A stretch of DNA of 64,000 nucleotides from Limnoperna fortunei. Lineage: Eukaryota; Mollusca; Bivalvia; Mytilida; Modiolidae. A program made the position numbers and the translations under genes. Location: assembly GCA_944474755.1 (NCBI GenBank), contig OX104114.1:79718623-79782622 (forward strand), written 5' to 3'. Below, piece by piece: positions 13,152-25,200 of the stretch. Under the pieces are notes generated by a model. That model was not told where the DNA came from and did not search any database. It worked only from the letters and a program-made list of their open reading frames with translations. How positions within the stretch are numbered: position 1 is the first letter of the stretch; each line of letters starts with the position of its first letter.

Positions 13152-13795
13152 ATATTTGTATTCACTTTCGTTGCTAACGATGGATAAAGGAGAACATATT
13201 TTTAAGTACACTTAGTTACCAAAAATGAACAAAATTTTGCTACAAGAATGTCAATCATTTAACTTGAGTGAAAAATAAAGATAGTGTATGAGGTTCGACT
13301 TCAAAATTGCTTTTGTGATATCAAAGTTTCATGTAATAATAACTTTTTTAGTATTATATTTACGGAAGTTAATAATAGAAGGAGGCCATTTTTATCCTGG
13401 TACTAAGTCTTTCGTTGATAGCTCTATCGACAAGCGTAGCTTTGACAAATCGGAAACCAGAATAAAAGGCTATTTTGCGTAGACAATTCCGGAGTATGCC
13501 GATATTTGTAAGATTCAATAATAAATATTTTGTCAATGATTTAATTGAACCACGTGAATATTAGTTTTAATTCAAGTATATTTATGATTTAATATATGAC
13601 AAAAGATTACATGTGCACAAATTTAGAAATTGGCAATTGAAACTAGCCACAACAGCAGGGCTTAGCTTTACAAAGAAACTTATGAGGAATAAGTTCAAGT
13701 GTCTTGTTTTTAGAAATCACTTTGACAAACGCGTGCAGAATGTAGAATAAATCGGCGGCGAACTGATGCTTTGCATCAAAAGTTTTCTTGTATAT
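13152..13795. other. Unique non-coding spacer inside the SINE array
   Basis: Separates SINE unit 1 from unit 2. A short open frame at 13288-13482 has no recognisable domain. Confidence 0.45.
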
Positions 13796-14617
13796 ACGTC
13801 TACAAATTAACCCAACACTGTTAGAATTAGATTTTTACACTGTCAAATTTTTGCTTTCCCTCAGCGGGATTCAAACTCACACCGTTGTGACACTGTGGCA
13901 CCAAATCGCCTGCACTATGTCCAGCGGTCTAGACCCCTCGGCCAAATCCGCTATATACAAATATAGCTTCATTAAGCGGGTGAATCGTAGACATAGACAT
14001 AGTACATGTGTACTAGCGTGTGACGATGGAATTTTCGTAACCAATACGTATTAATCTGACAGTAATCTAATTCTGCAATTTTTTATATATTATATAGGAT
14101 GACAAAGTTATTTGTCATACAGTTACAGTAAGTTAATTATATACAAACGTCTAAGTATTGTGACAACCATATAATATATCTATCCAGCGAATTTCAGAAT
14201 AATCAGAAATACAGGTTTAATATCAAATATTTACATATAATTCTACAAATTAAACCCAACACTGTTAGAATTAGATTTTTACACTGTCAAATTTTTGCTT
14301 TCCCTCAGCGGAATTCGAACTCACACAGTTGTGACACTGTGGCACCAAATCGCCTGCACTATGTCCAGCGTTCTAGACCCCCTCGGCCAAATCCTCTATA
14401 TAAAAATATAGCTTCATTAACCGGGGTGAACGTAGACATAGACATAGTACATGTGTACTAGCGTGTGACGATGGGATTTTCGTAACCAATACGTTTTAAT
14501 CTGACAGTAATCTAATTCAGCAATTTTGTATATATTATATAGGATGACAAAGTTACTTGTCATACAGGCAGAGTAAGTTACTTATATACAAACGTCTAAG
14601 TGTTGTGACAACCATAG

Positions 14618-14712
14618 ACTTGTATATTATTATTTTTTGTTTATGCTGTATCGTCATGTTTGTCGATCCGATACTAAATAAGTGTACTGGTTTAGCAGAA
14701 TTCTTTTAGACT

Positions 14713-14716
<4 letters not shown>
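14618..14716 (-). repeat. Dispersed repeat block (inverted copy of 45690-45785)
   Basis: The stretch ttttgtttatgctgtatcgt and the following catgtttgtcgatccgatac are the reverse complement of sequence at 45690-45785. It lies directly before the (AT)n tract of SINE unit 4. Confidence 0.8.
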
Positions 14717-14772
<56 letters not shown>

Positions 14773-15432
14773 GTCTACAAATTAAGCCCAACACTGTTTG
14801 AATTAGATTTTTAACACTGTCAAATTTTTGCTTTCCCTCAGCGGGATTCGAACTCACACAGTTGTGACACTGTGGCACCAATTCGCCCGCACTATGTCCA
14901 GCGGTCTAGACCCCTCGGCCAAATCCGCAATATTTAAATATAGCTTCATTAACCCGGGTGAATCTTAGACATAGACATAGTACATGTGTACTAGCGTGTG
15001 ACGATGGAATTTTCGTAACCAATACGTATTAATCTGACAGTAATCTAATTCAGCAGTTTTGTATATATTATATAGGATGACAAAGTTACTTGTCATGCAG
15101 TCACAGTAAGTAAATTATATACAAACGTCTAAGTATTGTGACAACCATATAATATATCTATCCAGCGGATTTCTGAAACATCAGAAATACAGGGTTAATA
15201 TCAAATATTTATATATACGTCTACAAATTAAGCCCAACACTGTTTGAATTAGATTTTTAACACTGTCAAATTTTTGCTTTCCCTCAGCGGGATTCGAACT
15301 CACACCGTTGTGACACTGTGGCACCAAATCGCCTGCACTATGTCAAGCGGTCTTTTTTTTTCATTAATAAAATATTTTATTGACTATGTACAGTAAAAGT
15401 GAATTCGGGACAATATCCGGATTCACACATTC

Positions 15433-16481
15433 TTAAAACAATCGTGTTAGTTTATCGGTATCTATGTTAGTTACATCAATTATACAACGTATACGTGAAA
15501 AGAAACGTACGTCGGTCAGCAAGCAGTTATGTAATAAATCAACTAAGACTACCCTGAGACCTTGAACTTTGTCACAGCTTACGAACATGTACTCTAAAGT
15601 CTCGGGATTTGTACCGCAAAAAACACACGTGTCATTGTCAACTTTCTTTATCCGTAAAAATTTGTCGAGTGTGGAAAGGCTATTCATAGCAAGTCGATAA
15701 TTTAAACAATGAATATCTGGAGGCAAAAAAGGGAGATGAACATTCGAGTAGACCTTGGAAAATTCAATAGATGGAAATTTGTTTAACCAATATTTTTCAG
15801 ACGTGGGCGGTTCAAACATCAGACGTAGAAATAAATCGTAAAAATTCTTCGATTTTGCACTTTGAAAGTTTATAACTCGGAAATCATCAATAATAAGAAT
15901 ATCAGGGATTTTGACAAAGTTTACAGGATTTGAGATTTTAAGTTTTTCAAGCATCATGCGTGGAATAGACTGTAAAATTTTCGAATAAGCGCTTTTCACA
16001 ATATCACTTTGGATATCGGGAAAAATTTGTTGCAGAATTTCAACAATAGAATCTGGCGGTAGAAAACCGGGAATAACTTCATAACAAATGTGTTTTATTT
16101 GTGTGATGCCTGCTGTTATAAAATCTGGAAACAACAATGATTTGCCATTAAATAAAATTAATGGATTACAAAAAATCGGATTTTCATATACATGCTGTGT
16201 TTCGAACTTAAATTCAGGTTTGGATTTTAAAGCATAAATGCATAAAATATTTCTCTATAATACAGTGGTAAGTTGTTTTATTGTCTGGAATTAAAATAGG
16301 CATAAAATACTTTGTGCTGCAAATTAATGTTCTCTATTTTTGAAATAAAATATGAAAAAGTACTTTTCCAAAGAGCATTACAATCTACATCAAAATATTT
16401 TCTGAGAAATTTTAACCTAAAAGATTGCATTTTTAGAAAAATATCTGGTAAATTAAAGCCTCCCTCATTCCTTTTTACCAA
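15433..16481 (-). pseudogene. LINE ORF2 C-terminal region with zf-RVT knuckle
   Basis: A long open stretch (15433-16137) follows a shorter one (16278-16481, GGFNLPDIFLKMQSFRLKFL). The end carries CVFCG...C, the zf-RVT type zinc knuckle usual downstream of RT in Tx1/L1/Jockey LINEs. No independent gene is implied. Confidence 0.75.
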
Positions 16482-16549
16482 TTATGGTTTCATATTTTGC
16501 TAAATGACTTTTTCCTTTCCATAAAAATTTTAAACATAATAAACGGATT

Positions 16550-17824
16550 TCATTTTTTATTTTTTTCTGACAAGGGACACACCATTAGCGTATAATAAAA
16601 TCTAGACATTATTAAGAATGATAAAACGGTAGCACTCCCGGGTAGTGTAAGATCTCTTTTTGACCAAAAATATAATATTGTCTTTATTTTCGATATTTTT
16701 GAATCCCAATTTAACGACTCACATATTTTTTTATCCTTACCTACATATATTCCTAACAGTTTAGTTACATTATTACAAAGTTTTATTTGAAATTTTTGTA
16801 ATTCTTCTTCTGAAATTGAACCAGATCCTAAACATAATATTTCAGATTTCTGTTTATTAATTTTTGCACCCGAAGCCTCACTATATAATTCTAAAACTTT
16901 AAATGTTTCATTTATTAATTCCTTATTTGCAACTGTCAAAGTATTATCGTCTGCGAGTGCAAAATATTTCGATTCTTTATCTGAGAGCGGAATTGTAATC
17001 CCTGTTATATTTTTATTTTTCAAAATAGCTTGTCCCTATGGCTCTGCGGCCAAAACGTATAAAATCGCAAAGATTGGACAGCACTGTTTTATCGAATTTT
17101 TAACCGGAACATATTTAGTTAGAAAACCATTGCATTTAACTGTACTAAAAATTTCTGTATAGAATATTTTAATCCAACTTAAAAACTTTTCCCCAAATCC
17201 AAATTTTTCCAAAATATAAAATATTTGTGGTCAATTCTATCAAAAGCACTTTGCTGTCAATTTTTATAAGGTATCCTTCTAAATTATCTTGCTCAATTAC
17301 ATTATAATATCTCGAACACTTGCCGTAGTATCTGAAATATCCTTTCCTACAATAGAACAGGTCTGAAATTCAGAAATTATATCTGGTAAAACATTTTTAA
17401 TTCTGTTTGACATTATTCGGGCTAAAATTTTACAATCCACCGCCAAAAGAGAAATAGGACTAAAGTTCTGCAATAAATTTTTATCCCCTTTATTTTTATA
17501 TATTAATGTTATAACTCCATGACGCATTGTTCGAGACATTATTTTTCCTTTCTCAATTTCATCAAAAAGTTTCTTAAGAATTTCACTAAAATGATTGTAA
17601 AATTTTAAATAGAAAGAAACAGTAATGCCGTCACCACCAGGACTTTTATTTTTAGACATACTATTCAAAGATTTAAAAATTTCTTCTGATGCGATTTCAG
17701 AATCTAAAATATTTTTTTGTTCCACTTTCGTAGTAATGAAATTGGACAATTCTTCCATTTTTATTTCATTAATACTTGTACAAGAAAATAAAGCTTTATA
17801 GTGTTCATAAATTTCATCCAACAT
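16550..17824 (-). pseudogene. LINE reverse transcriptase (broken)
   Basis: The fingers region contains NKSPGGDGITVSFY, then GVITLIYKNKGDK, SPISLLAVDCKILARIMSNR and a QTCSIVGKDI-type motif (17824-17297), the standard order for non-LTR RT. The palm motif reads FALADDNTLT, keeping the catalytic Asp pair, followed by GAKINKQKSEI (about 16980-16850). The segment between (17023-17297) still shows an SAFDRIDH-type motif and a QCCPIFAILY-type motif, but split by frameshifts. Confidence 0.85.
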
Positions 17825-18029
17825 ATTTTCAGTTTGCGATATAATTTAACCATCTTTACTTCTTAATTCTTTAATACAGTTATTTTCCTGTGTGTGTTTT
17901 TCCAGTTATAAAAATATTTAGAATTTTTATCTCCATTAACGGCTCATTGTGCCTTTGATCTTAAAATAGCCCCCTTGCATATTTTGTCTTCTCTTAAGCT
18001 AAGTTTTAATTCTTCAAATTTATATACTC

Positions 18030-18530
18030 AAATCAGTCTTTTACCAATTCAAACTTCATGCTGTATGGAAATTTACAAATAACATACCTTGTACCATCCG
18101 CTACATTAGTGCCAGGATGGTGTCTCTTCTTCACTGGTGACTTTATTTCTATGCCGAGATCTTCCAACTTTGCACAAATATCAGCATCTTCAATAAAAGC
18201 TGGAAGATGCATAAAACTAACAACTTTTTCCGCAGAATATACGGCATGATACTCATACTTTAACCCTGCAACTTGAAATCCGCTACTGGCTAAATCATTT
18301 GCCGACTCTTTATCTTTTAAAGTTATTTCGTATAAATTTCCACTCCGCGGAACAACAGCTTAAATTGTTCCTACACCATACGTTTCCTCTAATTCATGAA
18401 TTATGCTCCCAGCTTTCACCACTTTATTATCTTTCACATCTACAACCAGAGTCAGTTCTCTGAAAATACTGTTCCCCCTACCACCTGGTATGGTGAAGGG
18501 TGATTTCAGCCAAAAAGGCTTGGTTTTCCA
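18030..18530 (-). pseudogene. LINE ORF1 fragment (RRM-like type)
   Basis: On the minus strand, a stretch reading AVVPRSGNLYEITLKDK, then VVSFMHLPAFIEDADI, KSPVKKRHHPGTNVADGTRY and PYSMKF resembles bivalve LINE ORF1 proteins with RNA-binding folds as I recall them. One in-frame stop lies before AVVPRSG. After PYSMKF the similarity stops and an RT-upstream sequence follows, marking the internal deletion. Confidence 0.55.
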
Positions 18531-18692
18531 AAAAAAATTAACCGAGTATCAGAATAATAACGTCAATTACTAAACACTAAACTGTTAACCATCAAAGGAT
18601 GGCTAAGGAAATTGTGGAAATACGTTGGATTATACTCTATGAAAAAACTCCGTCTTTCTCACCCTGAGCATCAACCGGAAGTCCAGTTATGT

Positions 18693-19083
18693 GTCATACA
18701 GTCACAGTAAGTAAATTATATACAAACGTCTAAGTATTGTGACAGCCATATAATATATCTATCCAGCCGATTTCTGAATCATCAGAAATACAGGGTTAAT
18801 ATCAAATATTTATATATACGTCTACAAATTAAACCCAACACTGTTAGAATGAGATTTTTACACTGTCAAATTTTTGCTTTCCCTCAGCGGGATTCGAACT
18901 CACACCGTTGTGACACTGTGACACCAAATCGCCTGCACTATGTCCAGCGGTCAAGACCCCTCGGCCAAATCCTCTATATACAAATATAGCTTCATTAACA
19001 GGGGTTAATCGTAGACATAGACATAGTACACGTGTACTAGCGTGTGACGATGGAATTTTCGTAACCAATACGTATTAATCTGA
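18693..19083 (-). repeat. SINE units resuming after the LINE
   Basis: The tail part of one unit (18693-18815) and a 3'-truncated unit (18816-19083), same family and orientation as the array before the LINE. The segmental duplication starts immediately after this, with the junction near 19084. Confidence 0.85.
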
Positions 19084-19279
19084 TAAATATATGTTTTTTC
19101 TTTTCTTTTCTTTATTTTAGAACGGTTTGAGTTTAACATTGTAAACTATTATGAAACAGTGCTCAGGTTTTGTTTCATAAACTTTGAAACTTGACATAAT
19201 TTTACGTGTTTTTCGAAAACAAAATGAAAAGGATGCAATGGTTTCATTAGTTAACGATTGATGGGTGTCTTGATGTTTA

Positions 19280-22200
19280 TTATTTATAAGTTTCTAAAGT
19301 CCAGTACCTTCTTTTAAAGAAATATGTTGTTCCTGCTACACTTATCAAAACAAAAACGACACTTCCACCAATGGCAAGAACAAGGACTGAAACAAAAGGG
19401 GACCATTTATTGTATAATGCCTTTTAAATAATGTCTGATAATTTGAATTCAACATTAAAAACTTTAGTTTACTTTACCTGATTTGTAGTCTTTAAAAAGC
19501 ATTAAAAAATACAATTTGTAACTGTCTTCAATGTATATTATTTTGATAGTAATAGAGGTTAAATTCTGTTTCATTAATTAACATTTACACATTTTTGCTA
19601 CTTCGTGGCGTTTTATTATCTATTTCTTATTACTCACAATTATTTCATCTCAAACCAAGCCGATCATGAGCTTATAATATGTCATTAAAAAGGCAGTTAA
19701 CAAATTAACTATGTTAGTTTCGTCTTATCAAGACGTTTAGTGGATCTCAAAGGCAACAATATTTACAATCTTAAATACTATAACTAAGATATTGTAGAGC
19801 TTATATCAAACCTAAAAATATTTAAAGTACAAATAGCTAAGATATTGAAGACCTTTTATCATGACAATTTTAAAACGATGTACCTAATCCGACTACTGCC
19901 ATCAACAACTTTGTGAGTAGTAAAACCTCATTATTTTCTAAATGTCATGACATTAAATGTAGACGATTAAAGTCACAGTGTTATTCTTGCCAGCATCGAA
20001 GAGTGATGGCTGGGGTGGGTATACCCTCTGAAACTAACAGCCCCTGTAGATTCATTATGTATATTCCGTCGAGTTACGTATCATATTAATATCAGAATAA
20101 GATGAAAGACTACTTATAAATCTGAATAGTTATTACATGTGACTTAAACTCACCTAAATTACTTTCATCGTTAATCGAACGCTTTGATGTTGTTACTGGT
20201 TTGAATGTTGTCCACATTTCAGACCTGTTTCTTCCATTTGTTAAGATTTCTTCTCGAACGTGCTTCTTTAAATCGCATTTTATTTCGTCATGTTGGTCGT
20301 CTACGTGAAAGTAAAAACATAATTATTATCATATGTCAAAATCGCAAAACTATTTAGCCGCCATTAAATGAAGTTCCATTTACCATTACATTATTGTATT
20401 TATCTCTGTAGAAGGTCTTATATCAAATTCACATTTAGTGCATTTATAGTATTCTGTAACAAGATATCAAACGAAACTAGAATATTCCTACATTGAATGT
20501 AATTACACAAACTAATATGCAAGTCTATAGAAATCTATCTCTACTTGCTTATGATTCAATATTTTGTATTTTAATCAAAAATAAAACCTTTTACAACTGT
20601 TTTTCTTACATTTTACTAGTTTAAATAAACGGTTTCGAAGTGTAGTCGTTGAATATTTCATATAACAACCAGAATATAAATCACGCATTGATTTGGTAAT
20701 GATCAATCAGATTCATTCACACGATTAAATAATGAAAAATTCATGTCACAGATATTGGATTTTTGTTACGCTAACGTATTTATCCTTCTAACTGTAATAT
20801 TGTGTACAAAATATGTAATATAGTTTGTTGGACTACAAATACTTATATTATGTATTACAATAACAAAAAAAAAGAAAAGAAAAAACCCACACAAACAAAC
20901 ACAACCCATTAAAACTGGTTGTACTTCCTGCAGTATTGCCTGTAATACAAACCTGTCCGTGAGATACAGAAGAAATTTAATTTGTCCGTATGTTGGGATT
21001 CATGTAGCCATATTCCGCTGGATGAAGAGTATTGAGCAGTCTGTCTATGTAAAGTGATGATTATGATTGCAGATATTTTTCCCAATTTTGTACTCAGTGC
21101 ATAGTGACTTCGCTGCGATGATTTTTGGATACACTTATTACAGAATAGTGTTATATGATACATTTCAAAACGCTAATTACATGTAGAAATTAATTGTTGA
21201 TTTCAGTTTGTACCTTTTTGCATCTACAAAAGGTGCATAGCTAGACCATACGCGGTAAGCAGTTTGTATTAGTGGCTAGAAAATCCTCTGCCAATGTCCA
21301 ATTACATTTGTAGTAAATTTTACAAACTTGGTGTCTTTGATCACATTTTATTTGGTGAATATACATCCTTTTTTATTTTGTTTCGTTGTTTGAATGGTGT
21401 GTAGCGCCACTTTCAGCAATATTTTTAGCAATATCATGGCGTCCAGGTTTTATTGAGGGAGGGAGTCATAGTACCCGAAGAATTACACTACCTTGAACCC
21501 TTTCTTTAACAAAGGTCACAGATTGCGTCATTTTGTTTCGTGTACTGCAGTTAACAATTTAAATTGTGATCGGCACAATCCATTAAAACTGGTTGTACTT
21601 CATGCAGTATTGTCTGTAATTCAAACCTGTCGGTGAGATACAGAAGAAATTTAATCTGTCCTTATATGGGGATTCATGTAGCCATATTCCGCTGGATGAA
21701 GAGTATTGAGCAGTCTGTCTATTTATAGTCGACGTCAAATTTAAAACTGCAATTAACAAAATCAACTTTATTTTCCAGTACAATTACATTACATTTATTT
21801 ATTGGCGGCATGCGTATTGATATACCAGTGCATTTTTAACTAAAGAGTTTCAATTTTGCCTTATTAACCATTTAACGTAAATCATATGTTCAGCTATGGA
21901 GAAGAAATAATAGATAACATGTTCCTTTATTGCGTTAAAAATATTAATTCATTGAAATGAGCTTTTTATTATTATTCTCTTTTGACATTATAGTTCCATT
22001 GTTTAACACCGGAAAATAAACCCAATTTAATATTTTAGCATAAATCGCACTGTTCATTTACGTTACATATCTGACGCTCAGTTGAACATTAGTTTCGGCT
22101 ACAGATTACAAAAAATGTAAAAAATATTTTGTTTATGTCTTCTTACAAGCAACCAAGAGAAAGTAACCAACATTGTCTTTACGTTTTCACTACAGTATCA

Positions 22201-25200
22201 GTATTATTCCTGGAATTTGATTGGTCAGCTACACGTCTTTACAAAACCAATATACCCGGGGCAAGTGATATACCCAGGTGTTACTAACCGTTAGTTGCAC
22301 AAAATGGTAATTGGTTTGTGTCATATATAGGATGATGAAATCTATAACAAAAGGTCCAAATGTGTTTTTAACAGAAAAGAAACAAAAGATATGCAGTTTA
22401 ACAAACAATGACGTCACACTATTATTAAGTCTCTGCAAGATATTCAGCGCCAAAATTCATTTCTAAAACATCTGTTTGAATCCAACAAAAAACTGTTCTT
22501 TTTCGAGAACTGTAGGGTTCTACCAATAGTAGTACCCTACACCTTGTAAAAAAGACTCATTTTTATCAAATTTCATTCAAACTTTCGTTGATAATGATGA
22601 AAACGTTACTTTAACGTCTGTCATTACGTTAACAAAGTACCTTAAATCCATTATTTCAAACTAATACCGGGAAAAATTCGTCAAACACGTTCATATCCGC
22701 ATCCTCACAAGTCAGGGTTTCTGTGTCCCCATTCGTGGAAACATGTGGACACAAAAACCCTGATTTGAGGATGTCATATCCATAGATATGGAGATTTTAA
22801 CTAACACCTTCAGCACCCTTGTACTCCCTTTGGCACTTGGGCACGTCAGGTGTTAAAAGCTCTATATCTACGGATATGAACTAACATAACTTATAATATG
22901 CACGTTGTTTTAAGAATAGACAATCAACGTCATGAGAACAAATGTATTTTTATAAAGCCAAGCAAATAATTTTGGTACAATGCAGTGTTTCTAAAAGAAA
23001 CTTACCTTTCTGGTACAAATTCATATAGTCCTTATCTCCACATTGTTCACCTTGGTTTCCATAACATGTGCTTCTGCATTTTTCTTTTAAATCTGGTATA
23101 TTGACGTCAAACTGCGCGAAGCAAAAACACTGTGACAACTGTGAAATGAAAACAAACTTAATAGAAGCATTCCATCAGCACCTGAGGATGTTGTTAAAAT
23201 TTCAAAACTTAAATGTTATACTAGATCTTGTGATCGGTATATCGATTTTTTATATAAACGAACGTGCTATTGACTATTATACAGCTCAACTATTAGTTTG
23301 TTGTTTTTTTTGTATTTTTTTTATCATTAGAGTTATAGTTATATGGTCTTCAATCTGGTGCCAAAGTAAAAATGTATGTTAAGCTTGACCAATATACTTT
23401 ACTACTGGCGTATTGGTACTACTATGGCCATTAGCAATAAATTTATTTCTGTAATAATGTTTACTGGCAGGGCAGATTCTACTGTTGGTCATGATGGTAC
23501 CTAATTGATTGTTATAGAAAATCCTTCTTTCAGAAAAAAGACCAGATATTCTCTGTGTCATCGGACGTCTTTCCTTGTCTTGGATTCACGTATTTACGGG
23601 TTTGAGTATTGATAAACTATGCTAGATAATTCACAAAAACGTTACTAACAACATTTTTGTTAAATAAGTAATATTAAAGAAATGATAATTCTGTTCATCA
23701 TGTATCAATTATGCCGTGAACAAGGTTTTACTCTTATGCAGATAGTAATGCATGTTCCATAATAATAAAGACAGCGCTACATACGACACGGGTATATGAG
23801 CATGTAGAATACATAAAATCATTCCGATATACTGTCAATGTCTCTGGGATTATGTGTTAATACTTTAATAAAAAGTATAGTAATTTTGTTAAATTGAAAC
23901 TATCTTATAATACATACCGATACTCCTATATAAGTATACCTTTCGTGTTCACATGTGGACAAGCATTCACTTAAACTGGAAAAATTACAAATAGCAGATT
24001 TTTTGTCCGCATCATCCTGCCTTGCTACAAAACATCCTGCAAAAATTTAAACAAACAAAAAATTTGCGATGTCAAAAGTAATAATATATTTATTTGTATA
24101 TGACAATGACTAAATGGTTAAATTTGCTGACAAAACTAATTTTCTTACTACGGCAAATTTTTTCCAATTTAGACCAACTTAAAATTGCTAGAAATTATTG
24201 TTAATGTTGATGTTTGAATAAATCAGATATGAATGTGAAGATAAGACCTCTATCTGTCTATTTATATGGATTTTGATAACAATGGATTCGACCAAGTGCT
24301 GTATATATCCGTTTGAAGTGAATTCGTTTGGCAAGAAAATGGTCGTCTGAATGTTTGGGTGTCATAGATCATACCTATTTTAAAATTTGTTACTGGGAGA
24401 TTTTGTATCATTTGTGGCTTAGAATTTAACAAAAGTCTTACATTTTTATGATCGGCTTGTTGGAAATGCCCATCAGTCAAATTTCGATGTAGAAAAAAGT
24501 GAGAAACATGTGCAGAAAAATACGTAGGGTTCTAACAATCTGATGCTGATAATTTAATCCTTTCTTCACAGAAATAACATTGGTTTCCCTTGATAAACAA
24601 TAGCGGCTTGCGGAAGTTATTGGATATTTTGGTGGTCTCGGCGTGGTTTTGGACGCACAGTTATTGTTCTTTCTCACCAGATACCAATTATCTGTCATTG
24701 CTTTTGCAGTATTGCTCCTTGCCAACCACTATGGTAAGTTGCAGATTAATCTCGTTTTATATATATATATATACATATATAGGTTTAAAAAATGTATTTT
24801 CTTTCATTAGTTATTTATTTTATAAGCAAATGAGATAAAATAATGGTCATGAATATTAAGTAAGTCGATTCTCCCACAACCGGAATAAAAAGTCAAACCA
24901 ATCAGAAGTTTGGATGACGCAATTAAATTAATTTGGAATTACTCTAGTGTGTTTTCATTATTGTCACGTTGAACTTCAATGGAACAGTTTGAAATGAAAA
25001 ATAATACTTTTGACTTTTGTTTTCTGTTTAAAGATTCATTTGGTAAATGGACAAAAGGAAAATAAACGTATCCTTAAATATAAATTAATGAAGAATCAAT
25101 TTATTCAATGTAACAAACACATTTTCGTAACTCAGTTTAAATGAATACTGCAGACATTTCTAACATTCATTGATAAATGTGTAAAACACACTTTTAATGG

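Larger units (their letters stand above)
12651..15352 (-). repeat. Array of tRNA-related SINE units with AT microsatellites
   Basis: Five partial or complete copies of a ~440-bp unit in the same orientation: 12689-13130, 13796-14233, 14240-14615 (truncated), 14771-15213 and 15214-15352 (cut by a LINE). On the minus strand each has a tRNA-like promoter, with a perfect box A (TGGCCGAGGGG) and a box B (GTTCGAATCCC). The 3' end is ...TAGACGTATATA, running into (TA)n at 12653-12690 and 14717-14770. A SINE or SINE-containing unit amplified in place is the simplest reading. Several bare unit-to-unit junctions (near 14235 and 15213) point to tandem rather than independent insertion. Confidence 0.85.
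15353..18690 (-). mobile_element. Non-LTR retrotransposon (LINE, Tx1/L1-like), internally deleted
   Basis: The minus-strand element interrupts a SINE unit. It ends in AATAAA... and an A9 tail (15353-15361 read in reverse). An ORF1-type segment comes first (about 18530-18030), then reverse transcriptase (17824-16550), then a C-terminal region with a CVFCGTNPETLEYMFVSC zinc knuckle (15433-16490). The stretch between ORF1 and RT that should hold the rest of ORF1 and the endonuclease is missing. The SINE unit resumes at 18693 but lacks about 235 bp, so the insertion came with a target deletion or a later loss. Frameshifts and stops show it is inactive. Confidence 0.85.
19084..21908. repeat. Segmental duplication, left copy
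   Basis: Nearly identical to 38420-41074 in the same orientation, apart from two large indels. It contains the transmembrane and linker exons of gene B and two candidate tail exons. The right copy has about 490 extra bp (39404-39896). This copy has about 670 extra bp (21045-21718), which include a SINE fragment and the second candidate tail exon. Confidence 0.95.

Noticed and set aside
20909..21163. 84-residue minus-strand open frame ending YCRKYNQF (and its sister at 21583-21783)
   Set aside because: The same DNA read in the frame set by the acceptor stops much earlier. The longer frame changes more between copies and lacks a start in context. Kept only as the candidate tail exon.
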